A stretch of 64,000 nucleotides of DNA from CAZAMB01 sp964501365 (GTDB taxonomy: Bacteria > Planctomycetota > Phycisphaerae > UBA1845). The notes under the pieces were generated by a model. It saw only the letters and a program-made list of their open reading frames with translations. It was not told the DNA's origin and did no database searches. This document shows positions 52,601 through 61,343 of the stretch, piece after piece. Positions within the stretch are counted from its first letter, which is position 1. Every line of letters begins with the position of its first letter. The stretch lies in NCBI GenBank assembly GCA_964501365.1, contig CAZCST010000004.1, positions 1 through 64,000 of the forward strand, given 5' to 3'. A program made the translations under genes and the position numbers.

Positions 52601-53566
52601 ATTTCTGATAACACCGGATTCATGACAAACGGGTGCAACGCAGATGCGAGCATCCAGGGATGCATCGAGCCGGGCCGTGTCGTGGTGAATGTGGTTCAGG
52701 GTCTGTGCTACAAGGTTCGCATCAGCAATCAGGATGGATTCGACGTAGCCGGAAACCTGACCATCACCTGCAACACCGGCGACTGCAACAACAACGGCAT
52801 ATTGGACGTGACGGATTTGGCGAACTGCCCGGCCCTCGATAACTCCTGCAAGGATTGCAACGGCAACGGCCGGTTGGACTTCTGCGACATTCGCGACGGA
52901 ATTGAGCAGGACTGCCAGCCCAACGGCAGACCGGACTCGTGCGACATCAGCCTTGGAGTTTCGACTGACTGCCAGCCCAACGGAATTCCGGACTCGTGCG
53001 ACGGCGGAACCGGTGGAAACTGCACGCAATGCACGGGAATTGCCGGGCCCAAATGTACAATCGATTCGCGACGACCGTTTCCTCCAAATGCTCCCGGGAC
53101 GCCAAGCACTGACGCTTTTGTGAAAATGGACTTCGCCAATGGCTGCAATGTGGCAGGTGCTGTGCCCGGTGATTTCACAGTGGCTTGTAACCCGGTTGGT
53201 GCTCCGTGTCCATCCATCACAACGGTGAACGTCGTCGGTCAGTTGGTGACGGTAAATCTGAGCACGCCAATTCCTGCGGGTAAATGGACATGCGTTACGC
53301 ACACGGCAACCAACGCTCAAGTTTGTGCGGGTAGTTTGCCGGCGGACTGCAATGCGGACCGCACAGCAAGTCCTGCAGACGTTATCAAGCTGGTCGATCA
53401 TCTGAATGGTGTTGCGGTACCGCCCTTGACGATTGATCATTGTGATATGGATCGCAGTGGAGTCTGTGCGCCGGCCGACATCGTAACGCTTATTGACTTG
53501 CTCAACGGAGCCAACTCATTTGGTGTCTGGAACGCCAAGACTTTGGCGGTTTGCCCGGCTCCATGA
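49631..53566 (+). CDS. Large Cys-rich secreted protein with calcium-binding/dockerin-like repeats
   Basis: 1311 aa with a signal peptide (KQALLGLLGLLGLCTSAMAA, cleavage near residue 22). Beta-rich domains rich in paired cysteines (GACCDPHMTECNAG, CNSTCQGGGANDG) are followed by pre-peptidase-like domains (CLRNLTPGKTYYIMLGAKT). Towards the end come repeats DCNNNGILDVTDL, DCQPNGRPDSCDI, DCQPNGIPDSCD, and a dockerin-like pair (DCNADRTASPADVIKLVDHLNG, DMDRSGVCAPADIVTLIDLLNG) with Ca-binding D-x-D/N-x-D spacing. This layout is typical of planctomycete extracellular proteins. AAGGG lies before the start and a strong terminator follows. The function is unknown, perhaps surface structure or attachment. 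Confidence 0.85.
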   Translation: MRKQALLGLLGLLGLCTSAMAAAVAVDDRPVGAEKPASRSTMDEADSIEETPVLTEEPGVPSDVTPVLLDPNIVFNHVIVRSDGTVTQGAADDDGGVAGPGEHLIYENTLGINTVNFPTNQPVSDDISTIAPDGCNLTRYKFKVLGKVLPGGASGPYTVTYGLYTNCPLAVGSTNAVRDLVRIPGTEGVVTFQNDSPQTIEHIVDFLTPVALPNNVYLSIRFNRSNCGTVIGAPAMTGFSGDIWDFPGFPCNGFLGGFPQLPHASFWLQMYGSTSCTPAFSAYKCQRPSGGQALIGANVQGVDDIKLIVNNCHMVGYEVVVKGVGFYTFDLRRDCDGSVVPGTERTFQVNASTTPLLQVARFTFDPPIILTTDRFFLGFKCTSNSSGIIVAGIQPIIGESSEDYFTVGLEGCAPVLPISGVHGAVNLAITCSGAQPIGACCDPHMTECNAGPDVGKRCACNSTCQGGGANDGICCTSNSECTAPGTCTPVCAAPGSCESVCRQTTEINCPFPPRGQEQRPHWQIGDACIPDPFGNNPCGVAACCHLKPNPDNPNILDEVCDNMTKNQCNAAVPTDKARLWQLGEYCGLNAQVCPRNACLARDGSCYIAHNTAGCSDPFCCSDICAIPGPAAAFCCNTAWDATCVTFAEQYCPQAPPNDQCAPDFPVRGFEGALAIPVPGSKSTSNLKATESILDSGFCCNTGTGVCVGEPDAGAPCIVNTDCQSGQCSERTDDPGAPALGTIWFKFVQGAGTSAGISTCTSNAPALDSVLQVFEANDNTTQRTACDSLTVIGCNDDTVNCGSSNRNSRVCLRNLTPGKTYYIMLGAKTDTRRGNYTVTISTSCAGGSPASDPVPNDYCRNATAITDLTPNDPLVVPFAIGRFCLSGPGAGRPCTSDTDCRVCSGGGNAGQPCTSTSNCPNGTCPTPAAGTCPSAGPTFECPPASCSPGAREDVWFNYTATCTGEAAFSTCGSGNPNTNIAVYEGCTTCPTISDNTGFMTNGCNADASIQGCIEPGRVVVNVVQGLCYKVRISNQDGFDVAGNLTITCNTGDCNNNGILDVTDLANCPALDNSCKDCNGNGRLDFCDIRDGIEQDCQPNGRPDSCDISLGVSTDCQPNGIPDSCDGGTGGNCTQCTGIAGPKCTIDSRRPFPPNAPGTPSTDAFVKMDFANGCNVAGAVPGDFTVACNPVGAPCPSITTVNVVGQLVTVNLSTPIPAGKWTCVTHTATNAQVCAGSLPADCNADRTASPADVIKLVDHLNGVAVPPLTIDHCDMDRSGVCAPADIVTLIDLLNGANSFGVWNAKTLAVCPAP

Positions 53567-53649
53567 CAATGGTGAATGAAATAACCGCGGTTCGGCTCGC
53601 TTCCTTGACGCCGATTTGAGTTAACGGGCCGGCCGCTGTAGGAAAAACG

Positions 53650-53690
53650 AAAACCCCGTGTTCGACGCTGTGTCGGACGCGGGGTTTTTC
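53650..53690 (+). terminator. Strong intrinsic terminator
   Basis: AAAACCCCGTGTTCGAC, loop GCTGT, GTCGGACGCGGGGTTTTTC: a ~13-bp stem (two G.T pairs) and a T-run, 84 bp after the secreted-protein gene. The A-run on the other side could serve the opposite strand too. Confidence 0.85.
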
Positions 53691-53744
53691 ATTGCAAGTT
53701 CAGTCGATTAGTATCCGGCATTGGAGAAGTAGACCCCCCTTGGT

Positions 53745-53763
53745 CCCCCCTTGTTAAGGGGGG
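53745..53763. repeat. CCCCCCTT-GTT-AAGGGGGG palindrome
   Basis: Perfect 8-bp arms with a 3-nt loop, preceded by a second ACCCCCCTT. REP-like dispersed element 53 bp before lysS; part of its 5' leader or promoter area. Confidence 0.7.
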
Positions 53764-53815
53764 AGGCTGGCGCGTCCTTCGATCGTCGTCCTTCAGTTGT
53801 CGTTGATCCATACTC

Positions 53816-55438
53816 ATGTCGCACGAAGAATCATTACGCACGCAGCGCCTCAAGAAGCGCGACGCACTCACCGCCCTTGGCGTTGATCCCTACGGCGGGC
53901 GGTTCGAAGGCGCACTTGCATCGACCGAAATCCGGCGGCTGGCCGAGCCGCTGGCGATTGCCATCGGCGAGCGGGCCGACCTGCGCGGACGCGTCGCGGG
54001 CCGCATCGTGCTGCTGCGGATCATGGGCAAGCTGGCCTTCGCGACCATCCGCGACGAAAGCGGCACGCTGCAACTGGGTATCAGTAAGGCTGAGGTCGGC
54101 GAGCAGGGCTGGGACGTGCTCCAGCAGCTTGACTTGGGCGATTGGCTTGGCGCGGACGGCGTCGTTGGCAAGACCAAGACCGGCGAGCTCACACTCTGGT
54201 GCGACAAGCTCACCGTGCTGGCCAAGACGCTTCAGCCTCCGCCGGAGAAGTGGCACGGCCTCACCGACGTGGACCTGCGTTACCGTCGCCGCTACGTCGA
54301 TCTCTTTGCCAATCCCGACGTTCGCGAAGTCTTCAAGATGCGCGGAGAGATCATCAAGGCCATCCGCCAGACGCTTTTTTCGCATGGGTACCACGAGGTT
54401 GAAACGCCGGTGCTGCAACCGATCTACGGCGGGGCGGCGGCCCGGCCATTCACCACGCACCACAACACGCTGGATATGAAACTGTATCTGCGCATCAGCC
54501 CGGAACTGTATTTGAAGCGGCTGCTGGTGGGCGGGCTGGAACGGGTTTTCGAGATCAGCCGCAACTTCCGCAACGAGGGTATCAGCACGCGGCACAATCC
54601 CGAATTCACCATGATCGAGTTGTACGAGGCCTATGCCGACTACAACGTGATGATGGAGCGAACAGAGCAGATGGCGGCGGCGGGCTTTGCGGTTTCTGCA
54701 CGCCAAGCCATTCCGCGTCGCTTGCGGGAGATGGAAGGCGAATGCCAACGCCTGGCGTCGGAAAAAAGCGAAGCGGAGGCGGCTGAATTTGCCGCTGCTG
54801 GTCATTTGGAAAGTTATCGAAGGGCCGCGGCCGGAATCGAAACCGGCAAACTGACCGGAGTCTATCACGGGCAGGTGATCGACTTCACCCCGCCGTGGTC
54901 ACGCCGGAAATATGCGGATTTGCTGCGTGAGTACGCCGGCGTCGGAATGCACGATCGCCAGGCCGTCACCGACAAGGCAAAGGCAGCGAGAATTCCTACG
55001 ACAACCAAAGAGGGTCAACCAAAAGATCACGACGTGCTGGTCAACGAACTTTTTGACCACTTCGTCCAGCCGGAACTGATTCAACCGACGTTCGTCTACG
55101 ATTATCCCGCGGCGATTTGCCCACTCACGCGGCGACATCCGGACGACCCCAACATCGCCCTGCGCTTCGAGGCCTTCGTCGCCGGGATGGAACTCGGCAA
55201 CGCGTATACCGAACTCAACGACCCTGAAATTCAGCGGAAGACGCTGGCGACGCAGGTGGCCGGCGAGGGCGACGAAACCATGGCCGTCATGGACGAGGAT
55301 TTCATCACGGCGCTCGAATACGGCATGCCCCCGGCCGGCGGGCTCGGCGTTGGCATCGACCGTCTGGTCATGCTGCTCACCGACAGCCCCAGCATTCGCG
55401 ACGTGATTCTCTTTCCTCTCCAGCGCCCGCAAGGGTGA
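53816..55438 (+). CDS. lysS: Lysyl-tRNA synthetase, class II
   Basis: Charges tRNA-Lys. 540 aa against ~500 for E. coli LysS. The OB-fold anticodon domain (LRGRVAGRIVLLRIMGKLAFATIRDESGTLQL) is followed by the catalytic core. Motif 2 is FEISRNFRNEGISTRHNPEFTMIELYEAY, the class IIb hallmark, and motif 3 is GLGVGIDRLVMLLTDSPSIRDVI. Between MMERTEQM and GQVIDFTPPW there is a helical insertion ~40 residues longer than usual (REMEGECQRLASEKSEAEAAEF). The stop overlaps the GTG start of a GNAT gene (GTGA). Confidence 0.96.
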   Translation: MSHEESLRTQRLKKRDALTALGVDPYGGRFEGALASTEIRRLAEPLAIAIGERADLRGRVAGRIVLLRIMGKLAFATIRDESGTLQLGISKAEVGEQGWDVLQQLDLGDWLGADGVVGKTKTGELTLWCDKLTVLAKTLQPPPEKWHGLTDVDLRYRRRYVDLFANPDVREVFKMRGEIIKAIRQTLFSHGYHEVETPVLQPIYGGAAARPFTTHHNTLDMKLYLRISPELYLKRLLVGGLERVFEISRNFRNEGISTRHNPEFTMIELYEAYADYNVMMERTEQMAAAGFAVSARQAIPRRLREMEGECQRLASEKSEAEAAEFAAAGHLESYRRAAAGIETGKLTGVYHGQVIDFTPPWSRRKYADLLREYAGVGMHDRQAVTDKAKAARIPTTTKEGQPKDHDVLVNELFDHFVQPELIQPTFVYDYPAAICPLTRRHPDDPNIALRFEAFVAGMELGNAYTELNDPEIQRKTLATQVAGEGDETMAVMDEDFITALEYGMPPAGGLGVGIDRLVMLLTDSPSIRDVILFPLQRPQG

Positions 55439-55983
55439 TTGGTTGCGATATGACTCCGGGCAGTGCGCATTCGGTCTGCCTCCATCCGTTCGACTGCAAC
55501 GTCATTGTTGGCGGGCGCGCAATCGAAGGCGTCCTCGACAATGGCGTGCAGATTTGCGATACGGGAGTTGGCGAATTTCTTCTGCCCGTGGCGCTGCAAA
55601 CTGCCGCACACCGACTGCGCAAGCCGTGCGAGGCTCCGTGGGGCAGCTACCTCATAGCCGACGCCCGGTCCGGGCAAATCGTCGGCGTTTGCGCCTTTGT
55701 GGATGCTCCGAATAATGGCGAGGTGGAAATCGCCTATTATACCTTTCCTCCCTACGAAGGTCGCGGATATGCCACCCTTGCTGCGTCGGCGATCACGGCC
55801 CTGGCGATGAAGTCGCCGCTGGTGCGAACCGTCATTGCCCACACGTTGATGGAAACCAATGCGTCCACGCGCATACTGACCCGGTGCGGATTTGTGCAGA
55901 CCGGCCAGGCAATCGACCCCGACGAGGGAACCGTGTGGCGGTGGGAAAAGCCAAGGCCGAAATTGCCGGCGCAATCAGGCTGA
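55435..55983 (+). CDS. GNAT-family acetyltransferase coupled to lysS
   Basis: 182 aa. GNAT core EIAYYTFPPYEGRGYATLAASAIT (motif A with R-G-x-G/A) and VRTVIAHTLMETNASTRILTRCGF (N-A-S-x-x-x-L-x-x-x-G-F, motif B), like RimJ/RimL. Start GTG 55435 overlaps the lysS stop by 4 nt. Coupling to an aminoacyl-tRNA synthetase gene hints at a translation-related acceptor, which is inference. Its end overlaps the convergent membrane gene by 9 nt. Confidence 0.82.
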   Translation: MIGCDMTPGSAHSVCLHPFDCNVIVGGRAIEGVLDNGVQICDTGVGEFLLPVALQTAAHRLRKPCEAPWGSYLIADARSGQIVGVCAFVDAPNNGEVEIAYYTFPPYEGRGYATLAASAITALAMKSPLVRTVIAHTLMETNASTRILTRCGFVQTGQAIDPDEGTVWRWEKPRPKLPAQSG

Positions 55984-56655
55984 ATGCTTTTCCCGCTTGC
56001 GGAACAAGCGGGGATTCCTCTGCATGAAATTCTGCACGCCGTCAACGACGAAGGAGTATCTTCCGGATCGGGAATAGGCGTAGCCCAACAGGGCGACAGC
56101 GACCGCACCGGCCAGATCCACGATGAGGTCCTGCATGGTGTCGGTGACGCCGGTTTCGTGGCTCATCATGTTGACCTGCGGCCAGAAATAATCGACGGCA
56201 AACTCAAAGATTTCCCAAACCACGCCAAGGAATGCGGCAAAAGTCACGGCAAAGAAGCAGACGAAGCCCGGTTTCATGCCGCGCGGGATATGATCAGTCT
56301 GGTTGAGGATGAAGAGCATGATCCAGCCCACGATGCCAAGCAGTACGCCCGAAGTCGTGTGCAAAACCATGTCCCACCACCAGAAGCGGTAGTAGAAGTC
56401 TCTCGCGGAGCCAAGGAAGAAGGAAAGGAAAATGAACGCGGCGGCGATGAGTTGGAATTCCGGCGGGATGTAGATTCGGTGTCGGCGCAGAACGAAAGAA
56501 GGTACGACGATGAGTCCGATTACCGCGAGCGTCAGGAAAGCGTTTTCCCAGTCGCCCTTCAGGAGAAAGACGATGAAACCTACGACCAGCCACGCCTGGA
56601 TGACAAGCGTGAGGTTGCGATAGAGGCGCTCGTACCGGGAATTGTCGTGATTCAT
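55975..56655 (-). CDS. Multi-pass membrane protein, DUF2238/YjdF-like
   Basis: 226 aa with about six membrane helices (LTLVIQAWLVVGFIVFLL, AFLTLAVIGLIVVPSFVL, FVCFFAVTFAAFLGVVWEIFEF and others). Conserved-looking polar residues within them are WWWDMVLHTTSGVLLG and EIFEFAVDYF...DTMQDLIVDLAGA. The D...H and E..E..D...D pattern resembles the DUF2238/YjdF family. The mechanism is unknown. Convergent with the GNAT gene. Confidence 0.75.
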   Translation of the reverse strand: MNHDNSRYERLYRNLTLVIQAWLVVGFIVFLLKGDWENAFLTLAVIGLIVVPSFVLRRHRIYIPPEFQLIAAAFIFLSFFLGSARDFYYRFWWWDMVLHTTSGVLLGIVGWIMLFILNQTDHIPRGMKPGFVCFFAVTFAAFLGVVWEIFEFAVDYFWPQVNMMSHETGVTDTMQDLIVDLAGAVAVALLGYAYSRSGRYSFVVDGVQNFMQRNPRLFRKREKHSA

Positions 56656-56792
56656 GTGGAAAATCCCAAGTTGACGTTACCATATCAGGTGTGAAGTGAC
56701 GAGCAAAACGAGGTCTTTTCAAGTCGATTGGAATGGCGGGAGCGAGTGGAGTTTTCGCATGATGAGTTGCGTTAGCCCGGTGGGAGTGCGAC

Positions 56793-59700
56793 ATGACAGA
56801 TAAGCCCCGCGATGTGGATTCCATTGTCCTTGCTGCCCGCCAAATTTCGGATGGTTCGCAGCGAGCCGCCTATGTGGCCAGCGCATGCGGCGGGGATCGG
56901 GCGTTGCGAGAACGTGTCGAACGACGGCTGGCCGCCGAAGAGGTACACAACGTTCCGAGTTCAGCAGAAACGGTGGCGGCACCGAGCGGATCGAGGGGGC
57001 ATCTGTCGTCCTCCGCGGGGGCAGCGGCATTGCCGTCGTCTGAGAAACCCGGCGCGATCATCGGCCATTACACCCTTCTTCAAAAAATCGGCGAGGGCGG
57101 ATTCGGCGCGGTGTACCTGGCGCAGCAGCGCGAACCGGTGCAGCGGAGCGTCGCGTTGAAAATCATCAAATTGGGTATGGATACCCACGATGTCATTGCG
57201 CGGTTTGAACAGGAACGGCAGGCACTGGCGGTGATGGATCATCCCAACATCGCCAAGGTGCTTGACGCGGGCGCGACAGACACGGGACGGCCCTACTTCG
57301 TCATGGAGTACGTCAAGGGCATACCGATCACGGACTATTGTGACAACCAGAACATGTCGATGCGCGATCGCCTCAACCTCTTCATGCAGGTGTGCAGCGC
57401 CGTGCAGCACGCACACCAAAAAGGAATCATTCACCGGGATATCAAGCCGAACAATGTTCTCGTGACCCAACTTGACGGCAAGCCGGTCCCCAAGGTGATT
57501 GACTTTGGCATCGCGAAGGCCACACAACAAAAGCTGACCGAGCACACCATGTTCACCGGGTACGGCCAGTTCATGGGCACGCCGGCCTACATGTCGCCGG
57601 AGCAGGCCGAACCGCTCGGGTTGGATATCGACACCAGGAGCGACATCTATTCGCTGGGCGTGATGCTGTATGAACTCCTCACCGGCGCGACACCCTTCGA
57701 GATGAAGACGCTTCGCAACGCGGCTCTGGACGAAGTGAAACGCATTATTCGGGAGAATGATCCACCAAGGCCCAGCACCCGCCTCTCCACGCTCGGCGAA
57801 AATCTTTCCGATGTTGCGAAAATGCGCGGCGTGGAGCCCCGGAAACTGGGCACGGTGCTTCGTGGTGATCTCGACTGGATCATCATGAAGGCCATCGAAA
57901 AAGACCGCACCCGCCGCTATGAGAGCGCGACGGAATTTGCCCGCGATATCGAACGCTACCTGAATCACGAACCGGTCACAGCCGGGCCTCCGTCGGTTTC
58001 GTATCGACTGCAGAAATTCGTGCGTCGCAATCGAACAGGTGTCGCCGCCGCCGCGATCGCCTTGTTCGCACTCATCGGTTTCGCTGTGACCATGGCCGTG
58101 CAGGCGAAACGGATTGCAGAGGAACGCGATCGTGCCAATTACGAACGAGAGATGTCGGACCGTGTCGTCGAATTTCAGGGCGACATGCTTCGCACAATCA
58201 GCCCGCTCAAGCTGGGAGAAAGCATCGCCGCGGACCTCCACAGTCGCATTGATGCCAAGATGTCTGCGGAAGGTGAAGCGGACGAACAACGACAGGCCAC
58301 GCTGGGCTCGCTGGATGCGACTCTCGGCAAGATCAACCTCACCGATACGGCTCGCAACATTCTGGACGTCAACATTCTTACGCCCGCCTCGCAGGCCATC
58401 GCGAAGAAATTTGCGAACCAACCCCAGGTCGAGGGCCGTCTCCAGCATGCACTTTCCCTGACTTATCTGACACTGGGCTTGCCCGAAAAGGCTCTTGCCC
58501 ATTCGCAGAGCGCTCTGGACGTGCAGCGAGCAAGTCTCGGCGAGGAGCACCGCGATACGCTGCGAACCCTCAGTCTTCACGCCATGAACCTTTGGGAACT
58601 CGATCGCACCAGGGAAAGCGGTGAAATCCTGCGCAAAGCCGTCCCCAGATTCGAGAAAGCGTTTGGACCGGAAGATCCCGACACCCTGCATGCAAAGATG
58701 TGCCTGGCCGTTCTGGATGTTCATAAGGGCATGGGCGCTGAAGCGCGCAAGCAGTATGAGGAGTTGCTCAAAGTCCAGGAGCGGGTGCTTGGGCCCGAAC
58801 ACTCAGACGTCGCCTCGACCCTGATGAACTTTGGGATCGTCCTGATCAATCAGCATCTCAATGAACAGGCCGTCCCTCTCCTCGAGCGCGCAGTAACCAT
58901 CAACCTCAAGCTGCACGGTCCGGATGACCACAGCACGCTTTTTGCCGCGCAGAAGTTGGCGGCAGCTTACGCAGCCTTGGGACGATTTGACGATGCCGCC
59001 AGGCTCCAGCTCGACGCCATGCAGCGGATCGAGCGCACCAGCGGCTCACGTCATCCGGATACGATTGAAGCCATCATCAACCTGGCCGGCCTTTACAAGG
59101 CCAAGGGCGATTTTCAAAAAGCCGAGCCCCTCGCCCGCAAGGCGCTGGAGTTAAACCGCGCGACTGTGGGTGACTCGCATCGCGACACCGTGAACGCCAT
59201 GACCGACATGGGGATCATCCTTGGCATGCTCGGTCGCCACGCCGAGGCCGAACAATACCATGTCGAGGCCTACGAGCGAACGAAAGAAGCGCTCGGAGCG
59301 GATCATGCGACGACGATGGATAAGCTTAACAATCTGGCGGTCCATTACTGGTATCTTGGACAATTCCAAAAGGCATTGGCCCTGTTCGAAGAGAGTCTCG
59401 CGGGGATGGAGCGGCGCTACGGCAAGGACAACATTGAGACCACCTTCGCGATGAGCAACCTCGCCATCATTTACACAAAACTCGCGCGGCTTGATGAGGC
59501 ACAGGCGATGCTCGACAGGGCGCTGGCCATTCGCACCAAGGCATATGGACCCAATCACACCAGCACACTCGAGACGCAGGCCAGCCTGGCAATGTTGTAT
59601 TTCGAAAAGCGGGAGTGGGAAAAGGCCGAACAAGCCTATGTCGAGCTGAATATTGCTCGCAGCAAGCTGCTCGGTCCCGATCACCCCTACGTATTCGAGA

Positions 59701-60227
59701 CGACGTACAACCTGGCACTGGTGAAGGAGAAGCTCGGAAAAAAGGAGGAAGCGGAAAAGCTGCTGGCCGAGTCTCTTGAAGGGCGCCGACGCGTCGTCGG
59801 AGCGAACCATTCTGAAACGCTCGATTCCGCCACGGAGCTCGCGCGAATGCGATTTGAGGCCGGTCGCCCGGAGGAAGCGCGTCCGCTCTTTGCCGAGGTT
59901 ATTGCCGCGCGGCGCGAGGCCGCATCGGCGGATGGCGCCTCAGCGGCCCAGCTCAATGCCTGTGCTCTGCTCTTGTTGGAATGTCCGGCCGAAGACCTAC
60001 GCAATCCGGCTGACGCGCTGAAATTTGCGGAGCAGGCAAACGTCGCGACCGACAATGGTGATCCCACCTTTCTCAACACGCTGGCCCGCGCGCTGTTTCG
60101 AACCGGTCAGGCCGAGAAAGCCGCCGAGACCCAGAAGAAGGCTATCGCGCTACTTCCCCAGGCCTCGCCCACTCGCGCCGAATATGAAGAGCGGCTTGCA
60201 GAGTATGCGACCGGAGGGAAGATCTGA
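56793..60227 (+). CDS. Planctomycete-type Ser/Thr protein kinase with TM and TPR region
   Basis: 1144 aa. The kinase domain has GEGGFGAVYLAQQ (P-loop, about 100), VALKIIKLG (ATP Lys), HRDIKPNNVLV (catalytic loop Asp, about 214), DFGIAKAT (236) and TPAYMSPEQ. A membrane segment (GVAAAAIALFALIGFAVTMAV, about 416) separates it from ~600 residues of tetratricopeptide repeats of the 42-residue kinesin-light-chain type (for example ALAHSQSALDVQRASLGEEH, ATTMDKLNNLAVHYWYLGQF). It likely signals from envelope or peptide-binding cues. Start ATG 56793 with GGGAG 6 nt upstream. Confidence 0.95.
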   Translation: MTDKPRDVDSIVLAARQISDGSQRAAYVASACGGDRALRERVERRLAAEEVHNVPSSAETVAAPSGSRGHLSSSAGAAALPSSEKPGAIIGHYTLLQKIGEGGFGAVYLAQQREPVQRSVALKIIKLGMDTHDVIARFEQERQALAVMDHPNIAKVLDAGATDTGRPYFVMEYVKGIPITDYCDNQNMSMRDRLNLFMQVCSAVQHAHQKGIIHRDIKPNNVLVTQLDGKPVPKVIDFGIAKATQQKLTEHTMFTGYGQFMGTPAYMSPEQAEPLGLDIDTRSDIYSLGVMLYELLTGATPFEMKTLRNAALDEVKRIIRENDPPRPSTRLSTLGENLSDVAKMRGVEPRKLGTVLRGDLDWIIMKAIEKDRTRRYESATEFARDIERYLNHEPVTAGPPSVSYRLQKFVRRNRTGVAAAAIALFALIGFAVTMAVQAKRIAEERDRANYEREMSDRVVEFQGDMLRTISPLKLGESIAADLHSRIDAKMSAEGEADEQRQATLGSLDATLGKINLTDTARNILDVNILTPASQAIAKKFANQPQVEGRLQHALSLTYLTLGLPEKALAHSQSALDVQRASLGEEHRDTLRTLSLHAMNLWELDRTRESGEILRKAVPRFEKAFGPEDPDTLHAKMCLAVLDVHKGMGAEARKQYEELLKVQERVLGPEHSDVASTLMNFGIVLINQHLNEQAVPLLERAVTINLKLHGPDDHSTLFAAQKLAAAYAALGRFDDAARLQLDAMQRIERTSGSRHPDTIEAIINLAGLYKAKGDFQKAEPLARKALELNRATVGDSHRDTVNAMTDMGIILGMLGRHAEAEQYHVEAYERTKEALGADHATTMDKLNNLAVHYWYLGQFQKALALFEESLAGMERRYGKDNIETTFAMSNLAIIYTKLARLDEAQAMLDRALAIRTKAYGPNHTSTLETQASLAMLYFEKREWEKAEQAYVELNIARSKLLGPDHPYVFETTYNLALVKEKLGKKEEAEKLLAESLEGRRRVVGANHSETLDSATELARMRFEAGRPEEARPLFAEVIAARREAASADGASAAQLNACALLLLECPAEDLRNPADALKFAEQANVATDNGDPTFLNTLARALFRTGQAEKAAETQKKAIALLPQASPTRAEYEERLAEYATGGKI

Positions 60228-60230
60228 CGA

Positions 60231-60704
60231 TTAACGTATGGTGAGTCCGGTGATTTGGGCTTCGAAGACTAGGCGGCCATCGCGGACGCCCTGGGTGTTG
60301 GAGATGATCCGGCGCGAGCGGTAGTCCACTCCCACACAGAGCAAGTAGAGCCGCGCCGGCGGAACAACGGTGTCGCGGAATTTGCACTGCTCAACCCCTC
60401 CGAAGCCGAGGAACTCATTGTTCCCGGCGAGCTTGGCCAGCACGGCCGAGCTTTGGGCAGCCATCTCCAGCATAAGGACGCCGGGCAGCAGCGGCCGGCC
60501 TTCCACGTGAGCCTTCACCCACCAACTCTGCGAGGTGATATCTACAAACGTGATGATCCGCTGACCGGGCAGATCGTACATGCAGACACCATCGAGCACC
60601 TGAAATTCGTAGCGGTGGGGGAGGTGTTCGTAGATTTCGCGCTTGGTCATGACGACGGCGCCGAGGTCAACGGTGTCAAGGTCGATGAGTAATGGAGGAG
60701 GCAA
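60231..60704 (-). CDS. FabZ-like 3-hydroxyacyl-ACP dehydratase
   Basis: About 157 aa, hot-dog fold. HLPHRYEFQVLDGV holds the catalytic His and GRPLLPGVLMLEMAAQ the catalytic Glu. The family usually begins PPPLLID..., which here follows a TTG (60704) with GGAG 6 nt upstream; the frame also reaches an ATG-class start at 60749. It dehydrates 3-hydroxyacyl-ACP in fatty-acid synthesis or a related lipid pathway. Planctomycetes commonly carry several such paralogues, so it may not be the main FabZ. Confidence 0.83.
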   Translation of the reverse strand: MPPPLLIDLDTVDLGAVVMTKREIYEHLPHRYEFQVLDGVCMYDLPGQRIITFVDITSQSWWVKAHVEGRPLLPGVLMLEMAAQSSAVLAKLAGNNEFLGFGGVEQCKFRDTVVPPARLYLLCVGVDYRSRRIISNTQGVRDGRLVFEAQITGLTIR

Positions 60705-60833
60705 GGCAAACTCCAAAGGCACTGCGCAGAGCAGTTCCAGGTTTCTCAAATGCAGCGATTTTTGTGAATGCCGTTCATCCGCGCGAACGGACGTTCGCGG
60801 CTCGCTTTGGCTCGGCGCGGCCTCGACTCTGCG

Positions 60834-61028
60834 TCACGCGGCGTCGGTCGAAGTGGCGGAGGAGCGGACTTCGAGGATTTTCTTGCGGACGTTCTGGGCC
60901 ATTTCCTTGATGTCCTGCATGGACTTGCGGACTCGGGTTCCTGCGGCCTTGTTTCCGCCGATGGCCTTGTTGATGTCTTCCGCCGCCTGATCCACCAATT
61001 CCTTGAGTTTTTCGTATTCCGGCATCAT
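60834..61028 (-). CDS. Histone H1-like (Hc1 family) protein
   Basis: 64 aa from ATG 61028 (GGAG 7 nt upstream). The sequence EYEKLKELVDQAAEDINKAI...NKAAGTRVRKSMQDIKEMAQ...RKKILEVR is the compact Hc1/histone-H1-like pattern seen in chlamydiae and planctomycetes, where GTRVRKxMQDIK is well conserved. Small, basic-acidic, helical; presumably binds DNA or nucleoid partners. The usual Lys/Ala-rich C-terminal tail is absent. Confidence 0.75.
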   Translation of the reverse strand: MMPEYEKLKELVDQAAEDINKAIGGNKAAGTRVRKSMQDIKEMAQNVRKKILEVRSSATSTDAA

Positions 61029-61343
61029 GGCAATTCTCCAATGGTCACCGCTTGACTGCCCGGCGGATGAATCAAAAAGTCCGTGGACCGTCATGCAACG
61101 CTGTTATTGTACGGCGCAACATCGGCGCGCGCAGGATAGAAACATGATTTTTAGAGCGAAAACAACGATTTTCGGCCAGTTCAATGCTTCCTATGATTCC
61201 CATGTTTCCTATTATCAAATTTGATGAACAAGCGGAATTGTTATCTATGAAGCGGTCTGCTCAGCCGGGCCGATATGTCCCAAGCCTGCCCGGAGGTGGT
61301 GGGTTTTGAAATTTGAGTCGCACTCTGCATCGGAGTGGTCGGG
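61029..61343. other. 315-bp AT-rich divergent intergenic region
   Basis: Lies between the divergent H1-like and TPR genes and should hold both promoters. No gene seen; AT-rich around 61140-61240. Confidence 0.4.

Noticed and set aside
52790..53020. CRISPR-like or tandem DNA repeat
   Set aside because: The near-repeats are codons for DCQPNG/PDSCD protein repeats inside the secreted-protein gene.
53834..54868. 344-codon minus-strand frame opposite lysS
   Set aside because: Antisense shadow of a secure housekeeping gene.
56961..58802. 613-codon minus-strand frame opposite the kinase
   Set aside because: Fully inside the kinase-TPR gene; low-complexity His/Arg composition typical of antisense frames in GC-rich genes.
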